Assembly (NCBI RefSeq): GCF_016427605.1
Contig: NZ_JAELXQ010000001.1
Location: 250,860-314,859 of the forward strand
Source of the DNA: Ochrobactrum sp. Q0168
Lineage (GTDB): Bacteria; Pseudomonadota; Alphaproteobacteria; Rhizobiales; Rhizobiaceae
Direction of reading: 5' to 3'
DNA length: 64,000 nucleotides
Position 1 is the first letter of the stretch, and every line of letters starts with the position of its first letter. The translations under genes were made by a program, and so were the position numbers. Of this stretch, positions 26,599 to 36,883 are shown piece by piece. Below the pieces are notes generated by a model. It worked only from the letters and a program-made list of their open reading frames with translations. It was not told the DNA's origin and did not search any database.

Positions 26599-27064
26599 TA
26601 CGGAACAGACGAAACTCGAAGCGGCGGATATTCAGGAACTTCTGGCCGTGCTTCCGCACCGTTATCCTTTTCTGCTGATCGATCGCGTCGTGAATATCAA
26701 TGGCGATCTGTCGGCAACCGGCATCAAGAACGTCACGATCAATGAGCCGCATTTTACCGGGCATTTTCCGGAAAAGCCGATCATGCCGGGCGTATTGATC
26801 ATCGAGGCGATGGCGCAGACCGCTGGAGCCATCTCGTTGCTTCAGCGCAAGACTGGCCGCCCGGGCGTTGTCTATTTCATGACCATCGACAATGCGAAGT
26901 TCCGCCGCCCGGTCATTCCAGGTGATCAGTTGCTTCTGCATGTTAAGAAAGTCAAACAGCGCGCCAATATTTCCAAGTATGAATGCGTGGCTGAGGTTGG
27001 TGGTGTGAAAGTTGCCGAAGCGGAAGTTGCGGCAATGATTAATGCCGGTGAAGAAAGCCAGTGA
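26591..27064 (+). CDS. fabZ: 3-hydroxyacyl-ACP dehydratase FabZ
   Basis: FabZ removes water from 3-hydroxyacyl-ACP in fatty acid elongation and competes with LpxA for the same pool. The 157-residue product has [17 protein letters not shown] and the active site [20 protein letters not shown], with His and Glu as catalytic pair. The ATG at 26591 sits within the end of lpxD; the frame open from 26486 lacks support. The stop overlaps the GTG that could begin lpxA. Standard lpxD-fabZ-lpxA order. Confidence 0.96.
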   Translation: MSDTEQTKLEAADIQELLAVLPHRYPFLLIDRVVNINGDLSATGIKNVTINEPHFTGHFPEKPIMPGVLIIEAMAQTAGAISLLQRKTGRPGVVYFMTIDNAKFRRPVIPGDQLLLHVKKVKQRANISKYECVAEVGGVKVAEAEVAAMINAGEESQ

Positions 27065-27072
27065 GCATTACA

Positions 27073-27909
27073 ATGAAAGAAACAATCATTCACCCCACTG
27101 CTCTTGTTGAGCCGGGAGTGGAACTGGGCCAGAGTGTGTCTGTCGGGCCTTTTTGTCATATTCAATCGGGCGCCGTCATTGGCGACAATTCCGTTCTGAT
27201 GAGCCATGTGGTCGTCACGGGCGGGACCACGCTTGGCGCGGGCGCGAAGGTCTATCCGCATGCTGTTCTCGGTTGCGATCCGCAGAACGGCAAGCACAAG
27301 GGTGGCCCAACCACACTCACGGTCGGCGAGAATTGCCTCATTCGAGAAGGCGTCACCATGCATCGTGGCTCGGACAGCGCGCGGGGCTATACTTCGGTGG
27401 GTAATGATTGCACTTTCCTCGCTTATGCGCATGTGGCGCATGATTGCGATGTTGGCGATCACGTCACCTTCTCGAACAATGTCATGATCGGCGGTCACAC
27501 GACCATCGAACACCACGCCATTCTGGGCGGCGGCGCGGCCGTGCATCAGTTCGTGCGCGTCGGCCATCATGCATTTGTCGGCGGTATGGCTGGTGTCGTG
27601 GGTGATGTTATTCCTTATGGCATGGTTATTGGCAATCACGCGCATCTCGGCGGCCTTAATATTGTCGGTATGAAGCGTTCCGGCATGCAGCGCGCGGAAA
27701 TCCACATGCTGCGCCATGCCGTGCGCATGCTGTTCGATCGCACTAAGCCGGTTCGTGATCGCGCTGCCGACGTGCTGGCGGCTTATCCCGATTCTCAGGC
27801 GGTTGCCGATATGATAGCCTTCATCAGTGTCGACGCAAAACGCGCCTATACAACGCCACCACTCGACGCGGCTCATGGTGGAGTCGGGCATGACAGCGAC
27901 GAGAGTTGA
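27073..27909 (+). CDS. lpxA: UDP-N-acetylglucosamine acyltransferase
   Basis: LpxA carries out the first step of lipid A synthesis, acylating UDP-GlcNAc at the 3-OH. The 278-residue product starts MKETIIHPTALVEPGVELG and forms a hexapeptide beta helix, with the catalytic His in AHVAHDCDVGDHVTF and the stretch AVHQFVRVGHHAFVGG. A GTG at 27061 overlapping the fabZ stop is also possible and would add four residues; I chose ATG 27073 from the family's usual start. It overlaps lpxI by 20 bases. Confidence 0.95.
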   Translation: MKETIIHPTALVEPGVELGQSVSVGPFCHIQSGAVIGDNSVLMSHVVVTGGTTLGAGAKVYPHAVLGCDPQNGKHKGGPTTLTVGENCLIREGVTMHRGSDSARGYTSVGNDCTFLAYAHVAHDCDVGDHVTFSNNVMIGGHTTIEHHAILGGGAAVHQFVRVGHHAFVGGMAGVVGDVIPYGMVIGNHAHLGGLNIVGMKRSGMQRAEIHMLRHAVRMLFDRTKPVRDRAADVLAAYPDSQAVADMIAFISVDAKRAYTTPPLDAAHGGVGHDSDES

Positions 27910-28783
27910 GACTTTGGCGCGTCCGTCTCTCGAAGGCGGGCGCGTCGGGATCATTGCGGGCAACGGCCTGTTGCCCATTGCGGTCGCCGAGGCGCTTCAG
28001 AACGCCGGTACGCCGCCCTTTATCGTTCCCCTGCGCGAAGAAGCCGACCGGGCGCTCTATAATTACGAGCACCAGGAAATTTCGATGGTCGAGTTCGCAA
28101 AGCTTATTCGCTCCATGAAAGCGGCTGGCGTTTCGCATGTCGTTCTCGCAGGCGGTGTGCGCAACAGGCCGCATCTTGGCGATCTAAAGCTCGACTGGCC
28201 GACATTGCGGGGCATTCCCTATGTGCTCCGTGCACTGGGGCAGGGCGATGATGCCCTGCTGCGTGCTTTTATCGGGCTGCTGGAATCATTTGGTTTCAAG
28301 GTCGTCGGCGCACATGAAGTTGTGCCCGATCTTCTGTCTCCGTCACCTGCGCGTATTCTCACCAAAGTTGCACCAGACGTAAAGGAAACTGCCAATATTA
28401 AGCTGGCTATGGAATCGGCCTTGCGACTTGGCGATCTCGACGTCGGCCAGGGTGCGGTTGCAGTTGGCGGTCGCGTCGTGGCGCTGGAAGGCGCGGAGGG
28501 CACTGACCTGATGATCGAGCGCGTCCGCGAGCTGCGTGAAGCCGGGCGTATTCCCAAGCGCGGCGGGGTTCTTGTGAAAATGGCCAAACCTCGTCAGGAT
28601 GAGAGAGCGGATTTGCCAGCCATCGGTATTTCCACTGTGCTGAATGCCAAACGCGCCGGTCTCGCGGGAATTGCGGTCGAGGCGGGTCGTACATTTATCT
28701 TAGGCTTCGGCGAAACCATTGCAGCGGCAAATGAAAGCGGTCTCTTCATAGAGACAGTCAGTCGGGACAAGAAGGACGCTTAA
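27890..28783 (+). CDS. lpxI: UDP-2,3-diacylglucosamine pyrophosphatase LpxI
   Basis: LpxI cleaves UDP-2,3-diacylglucosamine to lipid X and UMP, doing the work of LpxH in alphaproteobacteria by a different mechanism. The 297-residue product (formerly DUF1009) has GGRVGIIAGNGLLPIAVAEA in the N-terminal half, HVVLAGGVRNRP and the C-terminal domain beginning around GDLDVGQGAVAVGGRVVALE, with GTDLMIERV and RGGVLVKMAKPRQDERADLP. The ATG at 27890 follows GGAG; the frame reaches back to 27827 inside lpxA. Its stop is two bases from the TTG of lpxB. Confidence 0.94.
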   Translation: MTATRVETLARPSLEGGRVGIIAGNGLLPIAVAEALQNAGTPPFIVPLREEADRALYNYEHQEISMVEFAKLIRSMKAAGVSHVVLAGGVRNRPHLGDLKLDWPTLRGIPYVLRALGQGDDALLRAFIGLLESFGFKVVGAHEVVPDLLSPSPARILTKVAPDVKETANIKLAMESALRLGDLDVGQGAVAVGGRVVALEGAEGTDLMIERVRELREAGRIPKRGGVLVKMAKPRQDERADLPAIGISTVLNAKRAGLAGIAVEAGRTFILGFGETIAAANESGLFIETVSRDKKDA

Positions 28784-28785
28784 AC

Positions 28786-29973
28786 TTGAGTAACACCAGC
28801 CGGCCATTGAAAATAGCAATCGTGGCCGGTGAAGAATCCGGCGATCTTCTCGGTGCAGACCTGATTGACGCTTTGCGGCATCAGACCGACAGGCTGGTCG
28901 ATCTTGTCGGTGTGGGTGGCGATCATCTGGCTGCGCGTGGTCTGAAGACTTTCTTCGATCCGCACGAAATCGCTTTGATGGGGCTTGGCGCAATCATCAA
29001 AAACCTGCCGGGGCTAGTGTTGCGCATTCGACAGACGGCGCGGCAGATCGTGGCGGAAAAGCCGGATTGCGTTCTGCTGATCGACAGCCCGGATTTTACC
29101 CATCGCGTTGCGAAGAAAATCAGAGCCGCCGATCCTTCCATTCCGATTGTAAAATATATCGCTCCCAGCGTCTGGGCATGGCGTCCGCAGCGTGCACGCG
29201 CCATGCGCGCCTATATCGACCATGTGCTGACGGTATTGCCGTTTGAGGTTGACGTGATGGAGCGGCTGAACGGCCCTCAGTCGACTTATGTCGGGCATCG
29301 CCTGTCGAGTTATGCGCCTATACTCAATACGCGTGTGGCGCAGCTGGCGCTTGAACCGCAAAGATCGGACGCCGGCAAACACACATTGCTTTTGCTGCCG
29401 GGATCACGACGAACGGAAATCCAGATGTTGATGGAGCCGTTCGGCAAGACGGTCGAAGAGCTTTCCCAACGCGTGGAAAAGCTTGAGGTTATACTGCCGA
29501 CCTTGCCGCGTATCGAAGCGATGGTGCGCGACCTGTCGCGCGCGTGGGCGGTAAAGCCGCTGATCGTCGTCGGTGATGAAGAAAAGTGGAAGGCCTTTGC
29601 GCGGGCCGATGCCGCGCTAGCCGCGTCTGGAACCGTATCGCTGGAACTGGCCCTGTCGCGCATTCCCAGCGTGCTTTCCTACAAGGCGGACTGGTTTGCG
29701 CGCAAATTTCTGGTGCCGAAGATCACCATCTGGAGCGCGGCATTGCCTAATATCATTGCGGATGAACCGGTGGTGCCGGAGTTTTTCAATGAATTTGTGC
29801 GTCCGGGGATGTTGGCCCGCAATGTGGAGCGTTTGATGCGCCCCGGTTCAGCGCGTCAGGCCCAGCTGGATGGCTTTGACGCGGTGGCTTCAGTCATGTC
29901 GACAGAGCGGCCTTCCGGAGAAATCGGCGCGCGGGTTCTGCTGGACGCCATAGAAAAAGGCCGCAAAGGCTGA
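28786..29973 (+). CDS. lpxB: Lipid-A-disaccharide synthase
   Basis: LpxB joins UDP-2,3-diacylglucosamine and lipid X to the lipid A disaccharide at the inner membrane. The 395-residue product is a GT19-type glycosyltransferase with IAIVAGEESGDLLGADLIDA at the start, LLIDSPDFTHRVAKKI near 100, VKYIAPSVWAWRPQRARAM and the nucleotide-binding end LLLPGSRRTEIQ, AASGTVSLELAL. Start is TTG at 28786, two bases after the lpxI stop, so it is translationally coupled. A terminator shared with gltA follows. Confidence 0.96.
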   Translation: MSNTSRPLKIAIVAGEESGDLLGADLIDALRHQTDRLVDLVGVGGDHLAARGLKTFFDPHEIALMGLGAIIKNLPGLVLRIRQTARQIVAEKPDCVLLIDSPDFTHRVAKKIRAADPSIPIVKYIAPSVWAWRPQRARAMRAYIDHVLTVLPFEVDVMERLNGPQSTYVGHRLSSYAPILNTRVAQLALEPQRSDAGKHTLLLLPGSRRTEIQMLMEPFGKTVEELSQRVEKLEVILPTLPRIEAMVRDLSRAWAVKPLIVVGDEEKWKAFARADAALAASGTVSLELALSRIPSVLSYKADWFARKFLVPKITIWSAALPNIIADEPVVPEFFNEFVRPGMLARNVERLMRPGSARQAQLDGFDAVASVMSTERPSGEIGARVLLDAIEKGRKG

Positions 29974-29997
29974 GCAATTCAAGTTTTGATCAAAAAG

Positions 29998-30033
29998 AAA
30001 CCCCGGTTACCATTGGCAACCGGGGTTTTATTT
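29998..30033. terminator. Bidirectional terminator between lpxB and gltA
   Basis: AAACCCCGGTT and AACCGGGGTTT pair perfectly over 11 bases, with an A-run before and TTTATTTT after. It serves lpxB on plus and gltA on minus. Confidence 0.9.
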
Positions 30034-30049
30034 TCAGCGTTTGCCGCGC

Positions 30050-31342
30050 TTATTTGCGCTTTGCAACCGGCACGTAATCGCGTTCCGTAGCGCCGGTGTA
30101 GAGCTGGCGCGGGCGACCGATCTTCTGCTGCGGATCTTCGATCATTTCCTTCCACTGTGCGACCCAGCCGACGGTGCGGGCGAGTGCAAAGAGAACCGTG
30201 AACATTTCGGTCGGGAAGCCGAGAGCCTTCAGCGTAATGCCGGAATAGAAGTCGATATTCGGATAAAGCTTCTTCTCGATGAAGTATTCATCGGTTAGAG
30301 CGATCTTTTCCAGTTCCATTGCAACGTCGAGCAACGGATCATCCTTGATGCCCAGCTCGCCCAGAACTTCGTGGCAGGTCTTCTGCATGATCTTGGCGCG
30401 CGGATCATAGTTCTTGTAGACGCGGTGGCCGAAGCCCATCAGGCGGAACGGATCGTTCTTGTCCTTGGCGCGGGCTACGAATTCCGGAATGCGATCCACC
30501 GAGCCGATTTCGGCCAGCATGTTGAGCGCGGCTTCGTTTGCGCCGCCATGGGCAGGGCCCCAGAGGCAGGCAACGCCAGCTGCGATACAAGCGAATGGAT
30601 TTGCGCCCGACGAACCGGCAAGACGCACGGTCGAGGTCGACGCATTCTGCTCGTGGTCGGCATGCAGGATGAAGATGCGGTCCATGGCGCGGGCCAGAAC
30701 CGGATTGACCTTGTAGTCCTCGCAAGGCACGCCAAAGCACATGTGCAGGAAGTTCGATGCGAAATCGAGATCGTTCTTCGGGTACATGAACGGCTGGCCG
30801 ATATGGTACTTATAGGCCATTGCGGCGAGCGTCGGCACCTTGGCGATCAGGCGGATCGAAGCGACCATGCGCTGATGCGGATCGGTGATGTCGGTGGAGT
30901 CGTGGTAGAAGGCGGACATGGCGCCAACGCAACCGACCATGACGGCCATGGGATGCGCATCGCGACGGAAGCCCGTAAAGAACTTCGTCATCTGTTCGTG
31001 GATCATCGTGTGACGGGTCACGCGATAGTCGAAATCGGCCTTCTGGGTCGCGGTCGGCAGTTCGCCGTAAAGCAGCAGGTAGCAGGTTTCAAGGAAGTCG
31101 CCATGCTCGGCCAGCTGGTCGATCGGATAGCCGCGATAGAGCAGGGTGCCTTCATCGCCATCGATATAGGTGATCTTGGACTCGCAAGAAGCCGTCGAGG
31201 TGAAACCCGGATCGTAGGTGAACGCATGCGAATTCTTGTAAAGCGGACCGATATCGACGACGTCCGGCCCGACAGTGCCTTGTCGCACAGGCAGATCGAA
31301 CGTATTGCCGTCGAGAGTAAAGCTGGCTGTCTTAGCTGACAT
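30050..31342 (-). CDS. gltA: Citrate synthase
   Basis: Citrate synthase condenses acetyl-CoA and oxaloacetate, the entry of the TCA cycle. The 430-residue product is of the large gram-negative hexameric type. Marks are [20 protein letters not shown] near the start, the active-site His in [35 protein letters not shown] and [15 protein letters not shown], with the catalytic Asp nearer the end. The ATG at 31342 is spaced best from AAAGGAA; ATG 31345 is next to it, and a further in-frame ATG at 31363 lies upstream. It is monocistronic and convergent with lpxB. Confidence 0.97.
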   Translation of the reverse strand: MSAKTASFTLDGNTFDLPVRQGTVGPDVVDIGPLYKNSHAFTYDPGFTSTASCESKITYIDGDEGTLLYRGYPIDQLAEHGDFLETCYLLLYGELPTATQKADFDYRVTRHTMIHEQMTKFFTGFRRDAHPMAVMVGCVGAMSAFYHDSTDITDPHQRMVASIRLIAKVPTLAAMAYKYHIGQPFMYPKNDLDFASNFLHMCFGVPCEDYKVNPVLARAMDRIFILHADHEQNASTSTVRLAGSSGANPFACIAAGVACLWGPAHGGANEAALNMLAEIGSVDRIPEFVARAKDKNDPFRLMGFGHRVYKNYDPRAKIMQKTCHEVLGELGIKDDPLLDVAMELEKIALTDEYFIEKKLYPNIDFYSGITLKALGFPTEMFTVLFALARTVGWVAQWKEMIEDPQQKIGRPRQLYTGATERDYVPVAKRK

Positions 31343-31569
31343 CATGTTTCCTTTCATGTCCACTTTGCCGCCGTGGGCGGCAGTATTGCATTCGCTGCTA
31401 TAACTTGTCTTGTATCTCTTGGCGGGCGTCCCAAAGCTGCGGGATACCCGATTTTTAACGCATTACGGCTACGATTTTGATCGCCAAACTATCCCAAACC
31501 GTCCGTGATGCAATGCGAAATTTGAACTATTTAAGCAAGCTACGTCACGTCAGCGTGAATGATAGCACC

Positions 31570-32991
31570 TTAACCGATTTGATCGCGAATACGGCCCAAA
31601 GACTCTTCACGACCCAGTACAAAAAGCACATCAAAGACGCCCGGTGAAGTAGCGCGACCGGTCAGGGCGGCACGCAGTGGTTGCGCAATCTTGCCCAGTT
31701 TCAGTCCGGTTTTTTCTGCGTGGGCGCGAACCACCGCATCCAGTGATTCAATGGTCCATTCTCCGGCCGCTTCCAGATCCGGCAGCACGGATTTCAAAAC
31801 CGCGCGGCCTTCTTCGTTGAGAAGCGAGGCGGCCTTTTCGTCGAGATCGAGCGGACGGGCAGCAAAGATGAACTTTGCACCGTCTGCCAGTTCAACGAGC
31901 GTCTTGGCACGGTCCTTCAAACCGGACATAGCCGCGAGGAGCTGCGCGCTGTGCTTGTCGTCGAGCCCTGCCGCGAGTTCCTTGCCGCCTTCGATTTCCG
32001 GCAAAACAGCCACGAGAGCGTCGAACAGTGTCTTGTCGTCGCTGGCGCGCATATAAAGACCGTTGATCGCTTCGAGCTTCTGGAAGTCGAAACGGGCAGC
32101 GCCCTTGTTGATGTCTTTCACGTCGAACCATTCGATCATCTGTTCGGTTGACATGATTTCGTCGTCGCCATGGCTCCAGCCAAGACGAACGAGGTAGTTG
32201 CGGAGCGCTGCCGGCAGATAGCCCATGGCGCGATAGGCATCGACGCCGAGCGCGCCGTGACGCTTGGAGAGCTTTGCACCGTCCGCACCGTGGATCAGCG
32301 GAATATGCGACATCTGCGGCACGTCCCAACCCATGGCGTCATAGATCACGGTCTGGCGCGCGGCGTTCGTCAAATGATCGTCGCCGCGGATGATATGCGT
32401 GACGCCCATATCGTGGTCGTCAACAACAACCGCATGCATATAGGTCGGTGTGCCATCGGAACGCAGAATGATGAAATCATCGAGATCCTTGTTCGGGAAG
32501 CGCACATCGCCCTGTACGGCGTCGCGCACCAGCGTTTCGCCTTCCTGCGGCGCCTTGATGCGAATGACAGGCTTTACACCTGCAGGTGCTTCGGAGGGAT
32601 CGCGGTCGCGCCAGCGGCCATCATAACGCGGCGGGCGGCCTTCGGCACGCGCCTTCTCGCGCATTTCTTCCAGCTCTTCCGGCGTCGTGTAGCAGTAATA
32701 GGCTTTGCCCAGCGCGACGAGTTCTTCAGCGACCTCGCGGTGACGCGGCGCGCGCTCGAACTGCGAGATCGGCTCGCCTTCCCAGTCGAGACCAAGCCAG
32801 GTCAGGCCGTCAAGAATGGCAGCGGTGGCTGCATCGGTGGAACGTTCACGGTCGGTGTCTTCAATACGCAGCAGCATCTTGCCGCCGGTATGCTTGGCAT
32901 AGAGCCAGTTGAACAGCGCCGTACGCGCGCCGCCGATATGAAGATAACCCGTGGGCGAAGGGGCAAAACGGGTGACGACCGGTTTCGACAT
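31570..32991 (-). CDS. gltX: Glutamyl-tRNA synthetase
   Basis: GltX charges tRNA-Glu with glutamate. The 473-residue class I enzyme has [20 protein letters not shown] with the HIGH motif (HIGG), KLSKRHG as the KMSKS motif at about residue 245, and a C-terminal anticodon-binding helical domain. Rhizobia often carry two GltX copies, one of which may act on tRNA-Gln; the sequence alone does not tell which this is. GGAG precedes the ATG. It is transcribed away from comEC and toward gltA. Confidence 0.95.
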   Translation of the reverse strand: MSKPVVTRFAPSPTGYLHIGGARTALFNWLYAKHTGGKMLLRIEDTDRERSTDAATAAILDGLTWLGLDWEGEPISQFERAPRHREVAEELVALGKAYYCYTTPEELEEMREKARAEGRPPRYDGRWRDRDPSEAPAGVKPVIRIKAPQEGETLVRDAVQGDVRFPNKDLDDFIILRSDGTPTYMHAVVVDDHDMGVTHIIRGDDHLTNAARQTVIYDAMGWDVPQMSHIPLIHGADGAKLSKRHGALGVDAYRAMGYLPAALRNYLVRLGWSHGDDEIMSTEQMIEWFDVKDINKGAARFDFQKLEAINGLYMRASDDKTLFDALVAVLPEIEGGKELAAGLDDKHSAQLLAAMSGLKDRAKTLVELADGAKFIFAARPLDLDEKAASLLNEEGRAVLKSVLPDLEAAGEWTIESLDAVVRAHAEKTGLKLGKIAQPLRAALTGRATSPGVFDVLFVLGREESLGRIRDQIG

Positions 32992-33245
32992 GGTAGCTCC
33001 ACTCTATTGCGCGCCCGTCAAGACAGCGGCAATTGCCGGGGCAGGGGCGTGCGAACCTGAATTCTATTGCCCGCTTCCAAGAGCGGGGACGAGGATTTCT
33101 ATAACAAAACCTCTCGATTTAGACTGGCGTTCATGTAGCATAGGCAGCACGACGCGCAAGGGCTTCGCGTTTGTTTCGGCTCCTTGCGGCATTGTTCTTT
33201 TGGGGTATTTCGACAAAAAGACCTTTTTTGCAGTCAGGCGGGGGC

Positions 33246-35792
33246 ATGACGCGCATAGGTGATATGGCCAGGGCCTCCGATGAGGCCAATGAGCGGGCGC
33301 TTGTCAAAAGCCTGCCCGATGGCCTGACGCGCTCTTATATTCCCGAGCCCTGGCCCGAACGCAAAACCCCGCCTGCCGATCATGATGATCAAGATCAGCC
33401 GCCTGCCGCTAAACCAACCGACTGGCGCGGCATCGTCGCTGATATAGCGCGGAGAACTCCCAGTGCTTTCGCGGAAGCGCTGCATCTCGAAACGGCACGG
33501 GGAATCTTCTTTCTGCTAATTCCGATTTTCAGCGGCCTCGGCGCGATTGTCTATTTTACCCTGTCGTTTGAACCCGAATGGACGCCCATTCTGGCTTTGC
33601 TGGCCGGGTTGGCTATCGTTCGCGTATTCGCGCGCAAGCATTTCTTTGCTGGTCAGCTGCTGACCCTGGCGCTTGCCTTTCAGCTCGGGCTTTTAAGCGG
33701 TAAATGGGAAACCGACCGCATGGCGACGCCGATGCTCGGTTCCGATGTGTCTACGCGCGTTACTGGCCGGGTTGTTGCGCTGGACGCGCAGGATAACGGA
33801 AGCTGGCGTATTACGCTCGATCTACTGTCCACAGAGCGCCCAAAACTGCGCTTTGCGCCGACGCGCATTCGCATCAACGCCCGTGATATTCCGGCAGATA
33901 CATCGATCGGCGGTGGATTAACCGGCTTTGCACGGCTGCGGGTTCCGTCAGGCCCGGTCCGTCCTGGCAATTATGATTTTTCCTTCCACGCCTATTTCAA
34001 CGGTATCGGAGCCAACGGCTTCTTTCTGGGAAATCCAAAGACGGCAAATGTTCCGCAACAGACAAGTCTGACGGCAGAAATCAGCGAATGGATCGCTTTG
34101 CTCCGGGTGCGTGTATCGGAACGGGTGGAGGAAGTGATCGGTGGCGAAGACGGCAATGTCACCGCCGCATTGATTGCCGGGACGCGCGGCGGCATCAGCG
34201 AGGAAACCAATGACGACCTGCGCAAGGCGGGTCTCGCGCATATTCTTTCCATATCAGGCCTGCATATGGCGCTGGCGGCGGGTGTCGTCATGTTTGCGCT
34301 GCGATCTGCCTTTGCACTCTTTCCGGCGTTCAGCGTCCGGCATCCGGTCAAGAAATATGCGGCCTTTCTGTCCCTGTTGGCCTGCGGATTTTATCTCGCA
34401 ATGTCTGGTGCCGATGTCGCGGCCCAGCGCAGCTATGTAATGATCGCCGTCATGCTCAGCGCTTTACTGTTTGACCGCGCTGCGCTCAGCATGCGCAATC
34501 TGGCTATCGCCGGAATGGTGACAATAGTGATCTCGCCGCATGAAATACTCGGGCCAAGCTTCCAGATGTCCTATTCGGCGACGGCTGCGCTGATTACCGG
34601 TTATGCATGGTGGGGCATGCGTAAAACCAAAAAAATGCAGGATGTTGAGAGACGCACGGTTCCGTCGGCAGCTGGGTTGCCATCGAAAATCCTGAAATCC
34701 GCCGCCGCAGCCGCCGGAACATCATTGGTCGCAGGGATTGCGAGCGGTATCTTCGCCGCTTACCATTTCAACAATACCGCACCGTTCGGGCTGATCGGCA
34801 ATGTGCTGGCCGATCCGGTAATCGCCACTCTCGTTATGCCCTTTTCGGTTCTGGGCCTCGTGCTGATGCCGCTCGGCCTCGACTGGCTGCCTCTGACAGT
34901 CGCCGGGTCCGGAATCTGGATTGTCCGCGCTCTTGCCAGCATCATCGCGTCCTGGTCCCCTGATGGTAATCCCGGAGCAATGCCGGTCGCGGCTCTCGCT
35001 CTATAGACGATAGCGCTTGTAATTGCCGTATTGTTCACAACACGGCTCAAGATTCTGGCGCTACCCTTTGTTTTGGCCGGATTTATTGCCTTCGTACACG
35101 AGCCATTTCCGGATGTCGTGATCTCGGAAGATGCAAAACTGGTTGGTGTTCGTCTGCCAGACGGTCGCTTTGCTATGAACCGCGAGAGACCTTCGAAGTT
35201 CACCGCCGACAACTGGAAAACCGCCTATCTCGCAACACAATTCCTGATACCACAGCACGCAAAAGACAGGCTTCGAGGAATACCAACGGACGGCTTTATC
35301 TGCGAAGACGAGCTCTGCACAATCACATTACGCGATGGACGCGAACTGGCCTATACGGCTGCGCCTGCCGTGCAGGATATCGCCTGCGATGTGGGTGATA
35401 TTGTCATCCTTGCCATAGCTGGAAAAACACCGGGATGCCGAAACCAGAAGAAGCTCGTCGTCAGCCGACGCGATCTGGCCCTGCGGGGAACGGTCGAGAT
35501 GAGGTTAGGCGACAAACAAGTTGAGACGGGTGCCCCTGCCATGTCTTCATCAAATGACTTGGATGTTATGAATGATGGCATCCAAAAGCGGCATAGTTTT
35601 GCCGATCCGCGTTATGGCGACAGGCTAGCTTTCGCAATTGATGAGCCACGGCGTCCTTGGCATCTGTTCCGGCTCTATTCACGAGCGGCACGTGGCTTGC
35701 CTGACTGGGAATATAAAAAGAAGCAACCTGCCCAAAAAGCAGAGACGCAATGCGTGACTACTGACGATCAGGACACGGACAAATGTGATTGA
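33246..35792 (+). pseudogene. comEC: comEC, split by an in-frame TAG
   Basis: ComEC is the membrane channel for DNA uptake. The frame encodes a charged N-terminal stretch, two early membrane segments, a DUF4131-like OB region (VTGRVVALDAQDNGSWRITL), and the Competence domain with LRKAGLAHILSISGLHMALA and many membrane helices. At 35004-35006 a TAG interrupts at codon 587 from the ATG at 33246. The same frame continues without another stop for 261 codons to 35792 with typical family ending (FPDVVISEDAKLVGVRLPDG), so the amber codon cuts one gene. The downstream piece has no ribosome binding site. A TTG at 33171 could be the true start. Either a nonsense mutation, a readthrough site or a sequencing error. 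Confidence 0.8.
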
Positions 35793-35914
35793 CCGTGCTG
35801 TTCTCAATATGGTGTGGAACCACGTTAATATTGTGGGACCAAGTTGGTCGGCGGTTCCAGCCATATTTGCATGCATATCAACCCGAAAACGGCCTTCCAT
35901 TTCGGGCTTAACGA

Positions 35915-36643
35915 TCAATAGCGGCGGATCAATCCCACCAGCTTGCCCTGCACGCGGACGCGATCTGGTCCAAAGATGCGGGTTTCATAGGCGGGGTTTG
36001 CCGCTTCAAGCGCAATGGATGCACCCTTGCGGCGGAAGCGCTTCAAAGTCGCTTCTTCATCATCGACTAGTGCGACAACGATTTCACCCGGATTGGCAAT
36101 GTCACCGCGTTTAATGATCACCGTATCGCCGTCGAAAATCCCGGCTTCGATCATCGAGTCACCCTTGACCTCCAGCGCATAATGTTCGCCCGCGCCAATC
36201 ATCTCCGGCGGCAGGCTGAGCGAATGCGTCTGGTTCTGAATGGCGGAGATCGGCACACCGGCGGCGATGCGGCCCATGACAGGCACCGACACCGTCGTGG
36301 AAACATCGTCATTGATCGCCACAGGGGCAGGGCGCACTGGTTGTGCTGGTGCAGCTGGCGCCTTGCCCAGACTGCCTTCAATGACGCTTGGTGCAAATTT
36401 CTTCTGTGCGTTCAGTCCCGGCGCAATCGAATCCGGCAGGCGCAGCACTTCCAGCGCACGCGCACGGTTCGGCAGCCGGCGAATGAAGCCGCGCTCTTCC
36501 AGAGCGGTTATCAGCCGATGAATGCCCGACTTGGAAGCAAGATCGAGCGCTTCCTTCATTTCGTCAAAAGATGGCGGAATACCTGTTTCTTTCAGACGGT
36601 CATGAATGAACAGCAGAAGCTCGTGCTGCTTACGGGTCAACAT
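35915..36643 (-). CDS. lexA: SOS repressor LexA
   Basis: LexA represses DNA-damage genes and cleaves itself when RecA filaments form. The 242-residue product has the winged helix-turn-helix at residues 1-65 ([20 protein letters not shown]), an Ala/Pro linker, the cleavage site Ala-Gly in [10 protein letters not shown], the nucleophile Ser in [10 protein letters not shown] and the Lys in [10 protein letters not shown]. The ATG at 36643 is preferred to one three codons earlier. An SOS box lies 61-75 bases upstream. It is downstream of moeA on the same strand but with its own promoter region. Confidence 0.97.
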   Translation of the reverse strand: MLTRKQHELLLFIHDRLKETGIPPSFDEMKEALDLASKSGIHRLITALEERGFIRRLPNRARALEVLRLPDSIAPGLNAQKKFAPSVIEGSLGKAPAAPAQPVRPAPVAINDDVSTTVSVPVMGRIAAGVPISAIQNQTHSLSLPPEMIGAGEHYALEVKGDSMIEAGIFDGDTVIIKRGDIANPGEIVVALVDDEEATLKRFRRKGASIALEAANPAYETRIFGPDRVRVQGKLVGLIRRY

Positions 36644-36703
36644 GCGCGACACCCTCCGGCCAGATAAGAATCGAGAAAAACAAAACCAGAACGAACACTA
36701 TAT

Positions 36704-36718
36704 GTTCCAGTCTTGTTC
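36704..36718. promoter_or_regulatory. LexA (SOS) box ahead of lexA
   Basis: GTTC-N7-GTTC on plus reads GAAC-N7-GAAC toward lexA, the direct-repeat SOS box of alphaproteobacteria. A GAAC-N7-GTTC inverted arrangement overlaps its left side (36693-36707). Confidence 0.85.
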
Positions 36719-36883
36719 TGCAATGGTTTTAAAATGATTAACGGGCTAGCAGCTTGTTGCCGGAATGTTCGCAGGGCGACGCGATGCGCTACAGGCCATT
36801 CAATTTAGTGTTTTATTATCAATAAATTATCACTCTCATTTCATGCTCTTTCGAGATGGTGAAAGCGTGGCTTTTCACGCCGA

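Noticed and set aside
35031..35792. Separate 253-residue gene downstream of comEC
   Set aside because: It is in the same frame as comEC, lacks a ribosome binding site, starts at a chance TTG, and matches the expected ComEC C-terminus; it is better read as the second piece of a split gene.
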